Made by a program: the position numbers and the translations under genes
Notes under the pieces: model-generated
The model's input: the letters and a program-made list of their open reading frames with translations, nothing else
The model's database searches: none
What the model was told of the DNA's origin: nothing
Part shown: piece by piece, positions 53,425 to 61,938 of the stretch
How positions within the stretch are numbered: position 1 is the first letter of the stretch
Layout: the number at the start of each line of letters is the position of its first letter
DNA from: Rhizobium sp. ZPR4
Lineage (GTDB): Bacteria > Pseudomonadota > Alphaproteobacteria > Rhizobiales > Rhizobiaceae
DNA length: 64,000 nucleotides
NCBI RefSeq assembly: GCF_040215725.1
Contig: NZ_CP157968.1
Coordinates: 744,001-808,000 of the forward strand
Direction of reading: 5' to 3'

Positions 53425-54042
53425 ATGGATCAGAAGATCGAAGCCGTTCTTGAAGCCTATCATGCACTTATTCGCGAAGAGCACAGCAAACCCAGGGAAA
53501 TGCCGCCGGGCGGACGCGACGGTGGCCAGGATCGCCGGCTGAGGGCCCTTGGACCCGAGACGGGTCGCTTCATCAACATTCTGGCGAAAAGCCTGAAGGC
53601 GCCCACCATTCTCGAACTTGGCACATCCTTCGGCTATTCCGGCATCTGGCTGGCCGAGGCTGCGCGCGCAAGCGGGGGAAAGCTCATTTCCATGGAGCTG
53701 CATGCCTACAAGACCGAATTTGCCAGGGAGATGGCCGAGAAGGCGGGTCTGTCGGAGCATATCGACTTCCAGATCGGCGATGCCGTCGAGATGATCAAGG
53801 CGCTTCCCACCGGCGTCGATTTCGTTCTCGTCGACCTGTGGAAGGATCTTTATATTCCGTGCCTGGAGGCTTTCTATCCCAAGCTCAATGCCAGTGCGAT
53901 TATCGTTGCCGACAATATGTTCATGCCCGGCAATGACGATGTGAAGCGCTATGGCGAGGCTGTTCGCGCCAAGCCGGGCATCACATCCGTTCTGCTGCCC
54001 GTCGGCTCCGGCATCGAAGTCAGCCGCTACGATCCCGTTTGA
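53425..54042 (+). CDS. SAM-dependent O-methyltransferase family protein
   Basis: A 205-residue class I methyltransferase, Methyltransf_3 (caffeoyl-CoA O-methyltransferase-like) group. TILELGTSFGYSGIWLAEAA near residues 61-80 is the SAM motif I, LISMELHAYKTEFAREM carries the acidic ribose-binding residue, and VDFVLVDLWKDLYIPCLEAF is the metal-binding region. The substrate is unknown; small phenolics are typical for the family. It is convergent with the following hydrolase. Confidence 0.9.
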   Translation: MDQKIEAVLEAYHALIREEHSKPREMPPGGRDGGQDRRLRALGPETGRFINILAKSLKAPTILELGTSFGYSGIWLAEAARASGGKLISMELHAYKTEFAREMAEKAGLSEHIDFQIGDAVEMIKALPTGVDFVLVDLWKDLYIPCLEAFYPKLNASAIIVADNMFMPGNDDVKRYGEAVRAKPGITSVLLPVGSGIEVSRYDPV

Positions 54043-54093
54043 GATGCAGAGTTCGGCGGCGGCCACATTCTTGAGACCGCCGCCGACTTGTCG

Positions 54094-54852
54094 TTACTTG
54101 CCGGCATCCTTGGCCGCCTTCTCGATCACCGCGGCAACCTTTTCCGGCTGCGAGGCGAAGACGGCGTGGCTTGCCTTGATTTCGGTCACATCGCTGCCGG
54201 CACGCTTTGCCATGTCTCGCTCAAGCTCGGGATTGATCGAGCGGTCATTCGTCGCCACGACGGCCCAGCTCTTCTTCGCCCACCAGGCCGGGTCGCCGAC
54301 CTTGGAGGTAAAGGCGGCCTTTGATGCAAAGACCTGCGATTTTGCCAGGAAAGCGGCTTCGTCCTTCGGCAGATCGGCGGCAAAGTCAGCCGCGAAGGTT
54401 GCCGGGTCGATATAGAGATATTGGCCGTCCTTGGTTTCGCGGATGTTCATGCTGCCTGCCGGCTTCGAGCTTGCGAGGCTGATCAGGCTTTCGCCCTTGT
54501 CCGGCTGAAACGCAGCGACATAGACGAGACCGGCAACATCCGGGCGATTGCCGGCTTCGCTGATGACCATGCCGCCATAGCTGTGGCCGACGAGCAGGCT
54601 CGGCCCCTTCTGAAGATCGAGCACGCGATTGGTGGCTGCGACATCGTCCGCGAGCGAGGTGATCGGTTCCTGCACGACCGTGACGTTGAAGCCGTCCTTT
54701 TCGAGGATATCGGCCGTCTTGCGCCATCCCGAACCATCGGCAAGGGCGCCGTGAACGATGACGATGTTCTTGACCTCGGCCGCCTGCGCGGCAAAGGCAA
54801 AAGTGCTTGCGGCAAGGCCAAGGGCGGCGATGGAGAGGAAACGGGTCTTCAT
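54094..54852 (-). CDS. Exported alpha/beta hydrolase
   Basis: A 252-residue protein with a signal peptide (about 1-24, AFAAQA). NIVIVHGALADGSGWRKTAD is the oxyanion region, LLVGHSYGGMVISEAG holds the nucleophile serine (GHSYG), and IKASHAVFASQPEKVAAVI holds the catalytic histidine. It belongs to the esterase/salicylate-esterase-like group. I start at 54852 because AGGAG lies upstream; an ATG six codons earlier lacks one. It is 50 nt downstream of the DipZ-like gene in the same direction and may be co-transcribed. Confidence 0.9.
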   Translation of the reverse strand: MKTRFLSIAALGLAASTFAFAAQAAEVKNIVIVHGALADGSGWRKTADILEKDGFNVTVVQEPITSLADDVAATNRVLDLQKGPSLLVGHSYGGMVISEAGNRPDVAGLVYVAAFQPDKGESLISLASSKPAGSMNIRETKDGQYLYIDPATFAADFAADLPKDEAAFLAKSQVFASKAAFTSKVGDPAWWAKKSWAVVATNDRSINPELERDMAKRAGSDVTEIKASHAVFASQPEKVAAVIEKAAKDAGK

Positions 54853-54902
54853 GGGTGTAGCTCCTGTCAATTGTGGTTCATGCTTGAGGTGAAGAGGGCA
54901 TT

Positions 54903-56675
54903 TCAGCCGAAGGTGAAGGCGTAGGCCTGGACCCCGGGATCGAGAAAGCGGATCTGGAAGTTGCGGGCGGTGACGTCACCCGACTGACGGACGAGCTGAT
55001 AGAGCTTGGTGGCGGTCACGGTGCCATTGCCGTCGGCGTCGATATCGGAGCCGTGATCGGCGCCAGGCGCCTTTCCGTCCACGGTAACCCGGAAGCGGAT
55101 CGGCTTGCCATCGGTCGCGGGGCCGAGGACGAGATGCAGGTCGCGGGCGCTGAAGCGGTAAGTGATGCCGCCGCCTGCCTTGCCGAGCGATGCCTGTTCC
55201 GGGCCGACCGTCCAGGTGCCTGCCAGACCCCATTGGTTGAGGCCGGGATTGGCAACGGAATAGTCGGCGGCGGTGTCGGCCTTCACGCCTTCCGGGGAGA
55301 CGAAACCTGTGGCCTGGCTATAGCCGACATAGGTTTCGCCTGAGCGGATATGGCCAAGGTCGGGGCTTGCTTCCGCACCCTTCGCATCGGGAACGACCGG
55401 GCCGCTTTGAGCCATGTCGCTGCCGGCTTCACGCAGGAGATCCTGGATTGCCTGTTCGGTCTGGCGATAATTGCCTTCACCGAAATGCTGGTAGCGCACC
55501 TGCCCCTTGGTATCGATCAGATAATGGGCAGGCCAGTAGTTGTTCTCGAAGGCGCGCCAGATGCGGTAGTCGTTGTCGATCGCGACGGGATAGCCGATCT
55601 TGAAGTCAGTGACCGCCTTCTTGACGTTATCGACATTCTTCTCGAAGGCGAACTCCGGAGCGTGGACGCCGATCACGACGAGACCCTGATCCTTATATTT
55701 TTCCGCCCAGGCACGAACATAGGGAATGGTGCGGATGCAGTTGATGCAGGAATAGGTCCAGAAGTCGACAAGCACGACCTTGCCGCGAAGCTCGGCCGTC
55801 GTCAGCGGCTGCGAGTTCAGCCAGGTGACTGCGCCATTGAGGGAAGGGGCAGCACCTTCGATGGGAAGATCGCTGTGGAACGGGCGAGCCGCATCTGTCG
55901 CGACCTTCATGGCGCCGTTGCTGGCAACCTCGGTTTCGGGAGCTGATGCCTTGGAGTGCAGCTTCTCCAGCAAGGCCTGTTCGAAGGAGCCGGTGCTTGC
56001 ATAGGAGAGGCGAGCCAGCAGGCCGGTATCGAGCCCAAGAGCGATGGCTGCAACGCCGGCCAGAACGGCCGCTCCCGCAACTTTCCGGATGCGCTCGCTG
56101 ACGCCGAGGGACTGCTTCATGCGGGCAAAGATCCTGCCGCCGGCAAGTAACGCAACGGCAAGCGAGGTCGCGGCACCGGCACCATAGGCAAGCAGCAGGA
56201 ATGTCGTCTGCAGATTGGCACCCTTTAAGGCAGCACCGGTCAGGACGAGACCCAAGATCGGGCCGGCGCAGGGTGCCCAGAGCAGGCCGGTCGCAATGCC
56301 GAGCACGAAGGAGCTTTTGACGCTTGCAGCCGCGCGCTGAGCACCGGCGGCGTTCAGGAGATTGTTGCCGAGATCGACGGCTGGCCGCGAAAGCGCTGAC
56401 GCTATGCGCGGTGAAATCAGGCTCAGGCCGAAGAGCCCGAGCAGGACGATTGCCGCGAGGCGGCCATATTCATTGGCGCGGATCGCCCAAGCACCGCCGA
56501 CCGCAGCCAGCGTCGCAACGATAGCGAAGGTGAGCGCCATGCCTGCAAGCATGGGCAGCGTACTCCTGACGAAGGGCTGTCCGGCGCGGGCAAAGACGAA
56601 GGGGAGGATGGGCAGGATGCACGGACTTAAGATCGTCAGCGCGCCGCCGAGATAGGCAATGATGAGAAGCGTCAT
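54903..56675 (-). CDS. dipZ: DipZ-type fused CcdA/thioredoxin-like membrane protein
   Basis: A 590-residue three-part protein. Residues 1-230 form a CcdA/DsbD-like membrane domain with the paired cysteines C19 (ILSPCILPILPF) and C136 (LLWAPCAGPILG). Residues about 285-420 form a periplasmic TlpA-like redoxin with the CxxC in FWTYSCINCIRTIPYVRAW (C310, C313). Residues about 430-590 form the C-terminal beta domain seen in mycobacterial DipZ. It moves electrons from cytoplasmic thioredoxin to the periplasm, probably for thiol repair or peroxide reduction. Its promoter faces a Tat-exported hydrolase gene across a 359-nt region with repeated GATACA/TGTATC motifs. Confidence 0.92.
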   Translation of the reverse strand: MTLLIIAYLGGALTILSPCILPILPFVFARAGQPFVRSTLPMLAGMALTFAIVATLAAVGGAWAIRANEYGRLAAIVLLGLFGLSLISPRIASALSRPAVDLGNNLLNAAGAQRAAASVKSSFVLGIATGLLWAPCAGPILGLVLTGAALKGANLQTTFLLLAYGAGAATSLAVALLAGGRIFARMKQSLGVSERIRKVAGAAVLAGVAAIALGLDTGLLARLSYASTGSFEQALLEKLHSKASAPETEVASNGAMKVATDAARPFHSDLPIEGAAPSLNGAVTWLNSQPLTTAELRGKVVLVDFWTYSCINCIRTIPYVRAWAEKYKDQGLVVIGVHAPEFAFEKNVDNVKKAVTDFKIGYPVAIDNDYRIWRAFENNYWPAHYLIDTKGQVRYQHFGEGNYRQTEQAIQDLLREAGSDMAQSGPVVPDAKGAEASPDLGHIRSGETYVGYSQATGFVSPEGVKADTAADYSVANPGLNQWGLAGTWTVGPEQASLGKAGGGITYRFSARDLHLVLGPATDGKPIRFRVTVDGKAPGADHGSDIDADGNGTVTATKLYQLVRQSGDVTARNFQIRFLDPGVQAYAFTFG

Positions 56676-56757
56676 CGTCTTGTTCCTTTAGAAGCGATTA
56701 ACCAGCTGCCAACGGCGACGTGCCGTGCTCAGCAATGACGCTATCTGCAGTTGGCGA

Positions 56758-56987
56758 CGTATCTCGAATGTGTCTGGTTGGATGCGGGAATGTACCGAAA
56801 CGTCGACGCTCCCGGCTTCGATACATTGCGATACAAACTGGCCGATTTGGGCGCGATTTTGCAGGTGGCTCAGCTGCTTGCCGACGCGGTCGGAGAAAAG
56901 GGACTGGATTGTATCAGACTGTATCTGTGCGGCCTGAAGCTACACAGATATTCAAAAGCCGGCCGTCTGCGACACATCGGCGATACA
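56758..56987. promoter_or_regulatory. Cluster of GATACA/TGTATC tandem repeats, candidate OmpR-type boxes
   Basis: The dipZ/hydrolase intergenic region (56676-57034) holds no gene but several spaced repeats of one hexamer. GATACA occurs at 56820-56825 and 56830-56835 (10-nt step). Its complement TGTATC occurs at 56910-56915 and 56920-56925 (10-nt step). GACACA/GATACA occurs at 56971-56976 and 56982-56987 (11-nt step), and CGTATC/TGTGTC at 56758-56763 and 56769-56774 (11-nt step). Head-to-tail hexamers one helical turn apart are the mark of OmpR/PhoB-family binding. The adjacent response regulator (58200-58940) is the natural candidate. Confidence 0.7.
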
Positions 56988-57034
56988 TGCGGCTGGCTTT
57001 CTCAAGCCCACGATCCAATGCACAGGAGAGACAG

Positions 57035-58087
57035 ATGTCCGAGGAAATCAATCACAACCGCCGCCGCTTCTTCGGCATGGCTGCCATCGCCGTTGCCGCC
57101 GCCGAATTCGGCCTGCCTGCCATCGCCGGCGCGCAGGAAGCCAAGGCTTCCGCATCGACCCTGCCCGCCGTCAAGGCCGGCAGCCATACGTCCTTCGAGG
57201 CACTGAAGCAGATCAAGGCGGGCGTGCTCAATGTCGGCTACGCGGAAGCCGGTCCGGCCAATGGTCCGGTCGTCCTGCTGCTGCATGGCTGGCCTTACGA
57301 CATCTATAGCTTCGTCGATGTCGCACCGCTTTTGGCCGGTGCCGGCTACCGGGTCATCATTCCCTATCTTCGCGGCTATGGCACCACCACCTTCCTTTCG
57401 AAGGAAACACCGCGCAACGGTCAGCAGGCAGCGCTTGCCGCTGATATGATCGACCTTCTCGATGCGCTGAAGATCGAAAAGGCTGTCATTGCCGGCTACG
57501 ATTGGGGTGGTCGCACAGCCGATATCATGGCGGCACTCTGGCCGGAACGCTGCAAGGCGCTGGTCTCGGTCAGCGGCTATCTCATCGGCAGCCAGGAAAT
57601 CAATCGCAAGCCGCTGCCGCCGAAGGCCGAGCTCGCATGGTGGTACCAGTTCTATTTCGCCACGGAGCGTGGCCGCCTCGGCTACGAGGAAAACCGTCAC
57701 GATTTCGCAAAGCTGATCTGGCACACCGCCTCGCCGCAATGGGCTTTCGATGACGCGACCTACGATCGCTCGGCTGCCGCATTCGACAATCCCGATCACG
57801 TCGATATCGTCATCCACAATTACCGCTGGCGGCTTGGTCTCGTCGAAGGCGAGGCAAAGTTCGATGCCTATGAAAAGAAGCTCGCCGCCGGACCGGTGAT
57901 TTCGATCCCGACCATCACCATGGAAGGCGACGCCAACGGCGCGCCCCATCCGGAACCTTCGGCCTATCGCGGCAAGTTTTCGGGCAAGTATGAGCATCGC
58001 ACCATCACCGGCGGCATCGGACACAATCTGCCTCAGGAGGCACCCCAGGCTTTCGCCCAGGCTGTGATAGATGTTGATCGGTTCTAG
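57035..58087 (+). CDS. Tat-exported alpha/beta hydrolase, epoxide hydrolase/dehalogenase-like
   Basis: A 350-residue protein. The N-terminus NRRRFFGMAAIAVAAAEFGL is a twin-arginine signal, with cleavage near IAGAQA-like IAGAQE. The hydrolase core has VLLLHGWPYDIYSFVDVAPL (HGWP oxyanion motif) and AVIAGYDWGGRTADIMAAL, where Asp replaces Ser as nucleophile, as in epoxide hydrolases and haloalkane dehalogenases. TGGIGHNLPQEAPQAFAQA holds the catalytic His. AGGAG lies 7 nt before the ATG; the frame opens earlier, at 56720, but without a site. It faces dipZ and is upstream of the two-component genes. Confidence 0.9.
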   Translation: MSEEINHNRRRFFGMAAIAVAAAEFGLPAIAGAQEAKASASTLPAVKAGSHTSFEALKQIKAGVLNVGYAEAGPANGPVVLLLHGWPYDIYSFVDVAPLLAGAGYRVIIPYLRGYGTTTFLSKETPRNGQQAALAADMIDLLDALKIEKAVIAGYDWGGRTADIMAALWPERCKALVSVSGYLIGSQEINRKPLPPKAELAWWYQFYFATERGRLGYEENRHDFAKLIWHTASPQWAFDDATYDRSAAAFDNPDHVDIVIHNYRWRLGLVEGEAKFDAYEKKLAAGPVISIPTITMEGDANGAPHPEPSAYRGKFSGKYEHRTITGGIGHNLPQEAPQAFAQAVIDVDRF

Positions 58088-58199
58088 TTCGACGGTAGTG
58101 TTCGGAAGGGTGCCGGCGTAAGCTGGCTCCCTTAGCCATTGGCGCCGTAAGGATGAATATTCGTAGCTTGATGCTTACGATGATGAGTGGGAAATCGAA

Positions 58200-58940
58200 A
58201 TGGACCATGTCGACCATATCCTGATCGTCGATGACGATCGGGAAATCCGCGAACTGGTGTCGAGCTATCTGAAGAAGAATGGCTTGCGGGCGACGACGGC
58301 TGCCGACGGCCGGCAGATGCGCAGTTTCCTCGAGGCCAATTCGGTCGATCTGATCGTGCTCGACGTGATGATGCCGGGTGACGACGGTCTGGTGCTGTGT
58401 CGCGAACTTCGCGCCGGAAAGCACAAGGCGACGCCCGTCCTGATGCTCACGGCGCGCGACGATGAAATGGACCGCATTCTCGGCCTGGAAATGGGAGCGG
58501 ACGACTATCTGGCAAAGCCCTTCGCCGCGCGCGAGCTGCTTGCCCGCATCAAGGCGGTTCTGCGCCGCACCCGCATGCTGCCGCCGAACCTGCAGATCAG
58601 TGAAGCCGGCCAGATGCTGGTCTTCGGTGATTGGCAGCTGGATACGGTCGGCCGCCATCTGCTCGACAAGGATGGAACGGAGATCACGCTCAGCGGCGCG
58701 GAATATCGCCTGCTGCGCGTCTTCATCGATCATCCTCAGCGGGTGCTCAATCGCGATCAATTGCTGAACCTGACGCAGGGCCGCGATGCGGATCTCTTCG
58801 ATCGCTCCATCGACCTGCTCGTTAGCCGTCTTCGCCAGCGCCTGGGGGATGATGCGCGTGAGCCGATGTACATCAAGACGGTGCGCAGCGAAGGCTATGT
58901 CTTCTCCGTGCCGGTGGAAATTGCGGAGCTTCGCTCATGA
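58200..58940 (+). CDS. OmpR-family response regulator
   Basis: A 246-residue regulator. The receiver domain (about 5-120) has ILIVDDDREIRELVSSYL, the phospho-accepting Asp in DLIVLDVMMPGDDG and the Lys in DDYLAKPFAAREL. The winged helix (about 145-240) has LDTVGRHLLDKDGTEITLSG and FDRSIDLLVSRLRQRLGDDA, ending YIKTVRSEGYVFSVPVE. Its stop overlaps the kinase start by 4 nt. Recurrent 10-11-nt spaced hexamers near dipZ and ohr are likely targets. Confidence 0.95.
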   Translation: MDHVDHILIVDDDREIRELVSSYLKKNGLRATTAADGRQMRSFLEANSVDLIVLDVMMPGDDGLVLCRELRAGKHKATPVLMLTARDDEMDRILGLEMGADDYLAKPFAARELLARIKAVLRRTRMLPPNLQISEAGQMLVFGDWQLDTVGRHLLDKDGTEITLSGAEYRLLRVFIDHPQRVLNRDQLLNLTQGRDADLFDRSIDLLVSRLRQRLGDDAREPMYIKTVRSEGYVFSVPVEIAELRS

Positions 58941-60259
58941 GCATGGCTGGCCTGTCGGTGCGCGGTCTCTGGTGGCCCAGCACCCTGCGTTCGCGCATTT
59001 TTTTGATTCTGCTTGCCGGGCTTGCGATCGCCTACGGCCTGTCCTTCAGCGTGCTCTATCTGGAGCGTTACATGTCGGCGAAGGCCGTCATGCTCGGCAC
59101 TTTGGAGAGTGATGTCGCGACCTCGATCGCAGTCCTTGATCGTCTGCCGGCGGATGAGCGGGCAAATTTTGTCGATTGGCTCAGTCGCGGCAATTACAAT
59201 TTCGAACTGGGCAACGGCCTGCCTGGAGTGCCCGATACCTCGGTCCGTGGCGGAGAAATCGCCTCCAAGATTGATGACGCCGTCGGTCATCGCTTTCCGA
59301 TCACAATGGAATCGATACCAGGCCCGGTCATGCGCCTGCAGGCGCATCTCAATCTCAGTGACGGCAGTCCGCTGACGATCGATGTCACGCCGAAGGGCAT
59401 CATGCCGATCGCGGCATGGCTGCCTTATGTCTTCGTCGTGCAGATGCTGGTGATCGTGCTTTGCACCTGGTTTGCCGTCCGACAGGCGATCCGGCCGCTT
59501 GCCGAGTTTGCCGCAGCTGCCGATGCGCTCGACCCGAACAAGAAAGGGCCGGCATTGAGCGATCGGGGGCCAAGCGAGGTGGCGCATACGGCCAAGGCCT
59601 TCAACGCCATGCGCGACCGGATCGCGCATTATCTTGAAGAGCGCGTGCAGATTCTCGCAGCCATCTCGCACGATCTGCAGACGCCGATCACCCGCATGCG
59701 CCTGCGCGCCGATATTGCCGATGATTCTCCCGAGAAGACCAAATTGCTGCAGGATCTCGGCGAGATCGAGCGTCTGGTGCAGGATGGGATCGCCTATGCA
59801 CGCAGCGCCCATGGCAACGGCGAGAAGAGCGCGCGCATCGACCTTGCCTCCTTCATCGAAAGCATCAGCTACGACTATCAGGACACTGGCAAATCCGTCG
59901 AAATCCTCGGCCTCATCCAGGGCACGGCGACAACGAAGCCGCATGCGCTTCGCCGCATCCTCACCAACTTCATCGACAATGCCCTGAAATTTGCAGGCGC
60001 GGCGGAAATCGCCGTGGAGCGCAGGGATACGGGTGAGATCACCATAACGGTGCTGGACCGTGGACCTGGCATCCCGCAAGACCAGATCGAGGCGGCCATG
60101 CAGCCCTTCTTCCGGCTGGAGCAATCGCGCAACCGCAACACCGGCGGCACCGGGCTTGGGCTGGCGATTGCCCAGCAGCTCGCCCAGACGCTCGGCGGCT
60201 CCGTCCGGCTCTATAACCGCGCAGGCGGTGGTCTGGCGGCCGAGGTCGTTATTTCCTAA
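58937..60259 (+). CDS. Membrane sensor histidine kinase
   Basis: A 440-residue EnvZ/RstB-type kinase. It has helix 1 at about residues 19-42, a periplasmic loop of about 115 residues, helix 2 at about 160-178, then a HAMP linker (QAIRPLAEFAAAADALDPN). The HisKA domain has ILAAISHDLQTPITRMRLRA with the phospho-His. The ATPase domain has ILTNFIDNALKFAG (N box), VLDRGPGIPQ (G1) and GGTGLGLAIAQQLAQTLGG (G2). It is translationally coupled to the response regulator. The signal is unknown; the neighbours suggest redox or electrophile stress. Confidence 0.95.
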   Translation: MSMAGLSVRGLWWPSTLRSRIFLILLAGLAIAYGLSFSVLYLERYMSAKAVMLGTLESDVATSIAVLDRLPADERANFVDWLSRGNYNFELGNGLPGVPDTSVRGGEIASKIDDAVGHRFPITMESIPGPVMRLQAHLNLSDGSPLTIDVTPKGIMPIAAWLPYVFVVQMLVIVLCTWFAVRQAIRPLAEFAAAADALDPNKKGPALSDRGPSEVAHTAKAFNAMRDRIAHYLEERVQILAAISHDLQTPITRMRLRADIADDSPEKTKLLQDLGEIERLVQDGIAYARSAHGNGEKSARIDLASFIESISYDYQDTGKSVEILGLIQGTATTKPHALRRILTNFIDNALKFAGAAEIAVERRDTGEITITVLDRGPGIPQDQIEAAMQPFFRLEQSRNRNTGGTGLGLAIAQQLAQTLGGSVRLYNRAGGGLAAEVVIS

Positions 60260-60288
60260 TAAGCTCTTCAAAAGATTTTCGGGCGATT

Positions 60289-60304
60289 TGTAAGCCATTG
60301 TATC
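60289..60304. promoter_or_regulatory. TGTAAG/TGTATC repeat upstream of ohr
   Basis: TGTAAG (60289-60294) and TGTATC (60299-60304) lie exactly 10 nt apart, the same hexamer and step as in the dipZ/hydrolase region. It lies about 143 nt before the ohr start. A small TTCCGG/CCGGAA hairpin with loop CTTTT follows in the same leader. This links ohr to the same putative response-regulator regulon. Confidence 0.5.
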
Positions 60305-60446
60305 CGGCCTGTTAGGGCCTACGTTTTGTGACACTTCCGGCTTTTCCGGAAACATGCCGGATACGTCGATCCATCAAAAACAACTCCGTCAACAGACGTT
60401 GCCCTCACGACATGAGAGAGCGGGCAACGCAACAAAGGAGTGTTCC

Positions 60447-60863
60447 ATGACCAAGATCGACAAGGTTCTCTACACTGGCAAGACCCACACCATCGGCGGC
60501 CGCGACGGTTTCGCGCGCAGCGATGACAATCAGCTTGACGTCAAGCTGTCGCCTCCGGGCAGTGCCCATGCCGGCACCAATCCCGAGCAGCTCTTTGCAG
60601 CCGGCTGGTCGGCCTGCTTCATCGGCGCCATGGGCCTTGCCGCGGGCAAGCGCAAGGTCAAGCTTCCGGCCGATCTCGCCGTTGATGCGGAAGTGGACCT
60701 CGGCACCACGGAAGGCGCCTACTTCCTGCAGGCGCGCCTCACCATCAGCATGCCCGGCATCGAGCCGGAGCTCGCCCGCACGCTGGTCGAGGAAGCCCAT
60801 CAGACGTGCCCTTATTCGAAGGCGACTCGGGGCAACATCAATGTCGAGCTGAAGCTCGCCTGA
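60447..60863 (+). CDS. ohr: Organic hydroperoxide resistance protein Ohr (OsmC family)
   Basis: A 138-residue thiol peroxidase that reduces organic hydroperoxides, using lipoyl proteins as reductant. VLYTGKTHTIGGRDGFARS, NPEQLFAAGWSACFIGAM with the peroxidatic Cys57, and HQTCPYSKATRGNINVEL with the resolving Cys121 are the Ohr signatures. AAAGGAG lies before the ATG at 60447. No ohrR (MarR-type) gene is adjacent, which is unusual; the upstream two-component genes and a TGTATC box suggest another mode of control. Confidence 0.95.
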   Translation: MTKIDKVLYTGKTHTIGGRDGFARSDDNQLDVKLSPPGSAHAGTNPEQLFAAGWSACFIGAMGLAAGKRKVKLPADLAVDAEVDLGTTEGAYFLQARLTISMPGIEPELARTLVEEAHQTCPYSKATRGNINVELKLA

Positions 60864-60981
60864 GAATCACGCAAGCGCCGATATTGCGTGCCGCTCCGGA
60901 AGGCGCGGCGCGCAGAATCGTTAATTTTTATCGCATCGGATTTCAGGCAAGGCAGATCATGCCTTGCGCATGGAGGATCAC

Positions 60982-61125
60982 ATGAAGGCTATCATTCTTC
61001 TCCTTGCGGGAGCTGCGATTTTCGCCGTTCCATGCGTCTACGACCCCGCTTCCAAGGAGCCTTCGGCGCTTGCGAGCATCGCCGTTTTATGGGGCGGATC
61101 GGGCTCGAATGGAGCCCTGCGTTAA
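60982..61125 (+). CDS. 47-residue hypothetical peptide with hydrophobic N-terminus
   Basis: An ATG preceded by GGAGGATCAC opens a 47-codon frame ending TAA at 61125. The product starts MKAIILLLAGAAIFAVPC, a signal-peptide-like or membrane-anchoring stretch with a cysteine at residue 18, then a short polar tail with WGGSGSNGALR. It lies between ohr and minC in the same direction. The good ribosome binding site and the signal-like sequence favour a real gene; no homologue comes to mind. Confidence 0.55.
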   Translation: MKAIILLLAGAAIFAVPCVYDPASKEPSALASIAVLWGGSGSNGALR

Positions 61126-61177
61126 CCACTTGTTAACCATATCAACGGTACACAAGATCAACGATTTATTCACATAG

Positions 61178-61909
61178 ATGACCAAAGTGCTAACAGACGC
61201 TCGTTCGATCCGTATCAAGGGCCGCTCCTTTCTTGCGGTCATGCTTTCGCCGGATCTTCCGCTGGATCAGTGGTTGATCAGGCTTGACGACCTCGCAGCC
61301 CGTTCGGCCGGCTTCTTTCTAGGCCGGCCGGTCGTCCTCGATATAACCGACCTGCCGATCGACAAGGCGCAGCTCAAGGAGCTGATCGCTGAGCTTTCGG
61401 CGCGCAACGTCAGCATCATGGGCATCGAGGGCGGCCGTCCGTCGATCGCCGGACCGGGGATGCCGCCGATCCTGAAGGGTGGGCGTCCGGCAGCCGATTT
61501 CGAGGTCTCCGAGGCCGAGCCGGTCGTGGAGCGCCGAAACAGCGAGCCCAAGGCGCCGCCGCCGGAAATCCGGCCGGTGACGCAGTCTCTGATCATCCGC
61601 GAGCCGGTGCGTTCCGGTCAGTCGGTGATCTTTCCGGAAGGCGATGTCACCATCATCGGTTCGGTCGCATCCGGGGCGGAGGTCATCGCCGGCGGATCGG
61701 TCCACATCTATGGCGCCCTGCGTGGTCGTGCCATGGCGGGCTCGATCGGCAATGCCTCGGCGCGAATCTTCTGCCGCAAGCTCGAGGCCGAGCTTTTGGC
61801 GATCGATGGAATTTACAAGATGGCGGAAGACGTATCACCCGGCCTCAGGGGACAAGCCGTCCAGCTCTGGCTGGATGGTGAAACGATCATGGCCGAAAAA
61901 CTAATCTGA
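61178..61909 (+). CDS. minC: Septum site-determining protein MinC
   Basis: A 243-residue inhibitor of FtsZ ring assembly at the poles. The N-terminal domain (about 1-110) has IRIKGRSFLAVMLSPDLPLD; a proline-rich linker (PKAPPPEIRPVTQ) leads to the C-terminal beta-helix with RSGQSVIFPEGDVTIIGSVA and SGAEVIAGGSVHIYGALRGR, the part that binds MinD. It is the first of minCDE. The 52-nt leader after the small ORF probably holds the promoter. Confidence 0.96.
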   Translation: MTKVLTDARSIRIKGRSFLAVMLSPDLPLDQWLIRLDDLAARSAGFFLGRPVVLDITDLPIDKAQLKELIAELSARNVSIMGIEGGRPSIAGPGMPPILKGGRPAADFEVSEAEPVVERRNSEPKAPPPEIRPVTQSLIIREPVRSGQSVIFPEGDVTIIGSVASGAEVIAGGSVHIYGALRGRAMAGSIGNASARIFCRKLEAELLAIDGIYKMAEDVSPGLRGQAVQLWLDGETIMAEKLI

Positions 61910-61938
61910 GCCGAAGCCGGCCAAAACAGGAGAGCAAG

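Noticed and set aside
53249..53542. 97-codon plus-strand frame before and into the O-methyltransferase gene
   Set aside because: It overlaps the methyltransferase in another frame and has no ribosome binding site or family likeness.
58895..60355. 486-codon minus-strand frame across the histidine kinase gene
   Set aside because: The kinase frame has H, N, G1 and G2 boxes; the antisense frame has no motifs.
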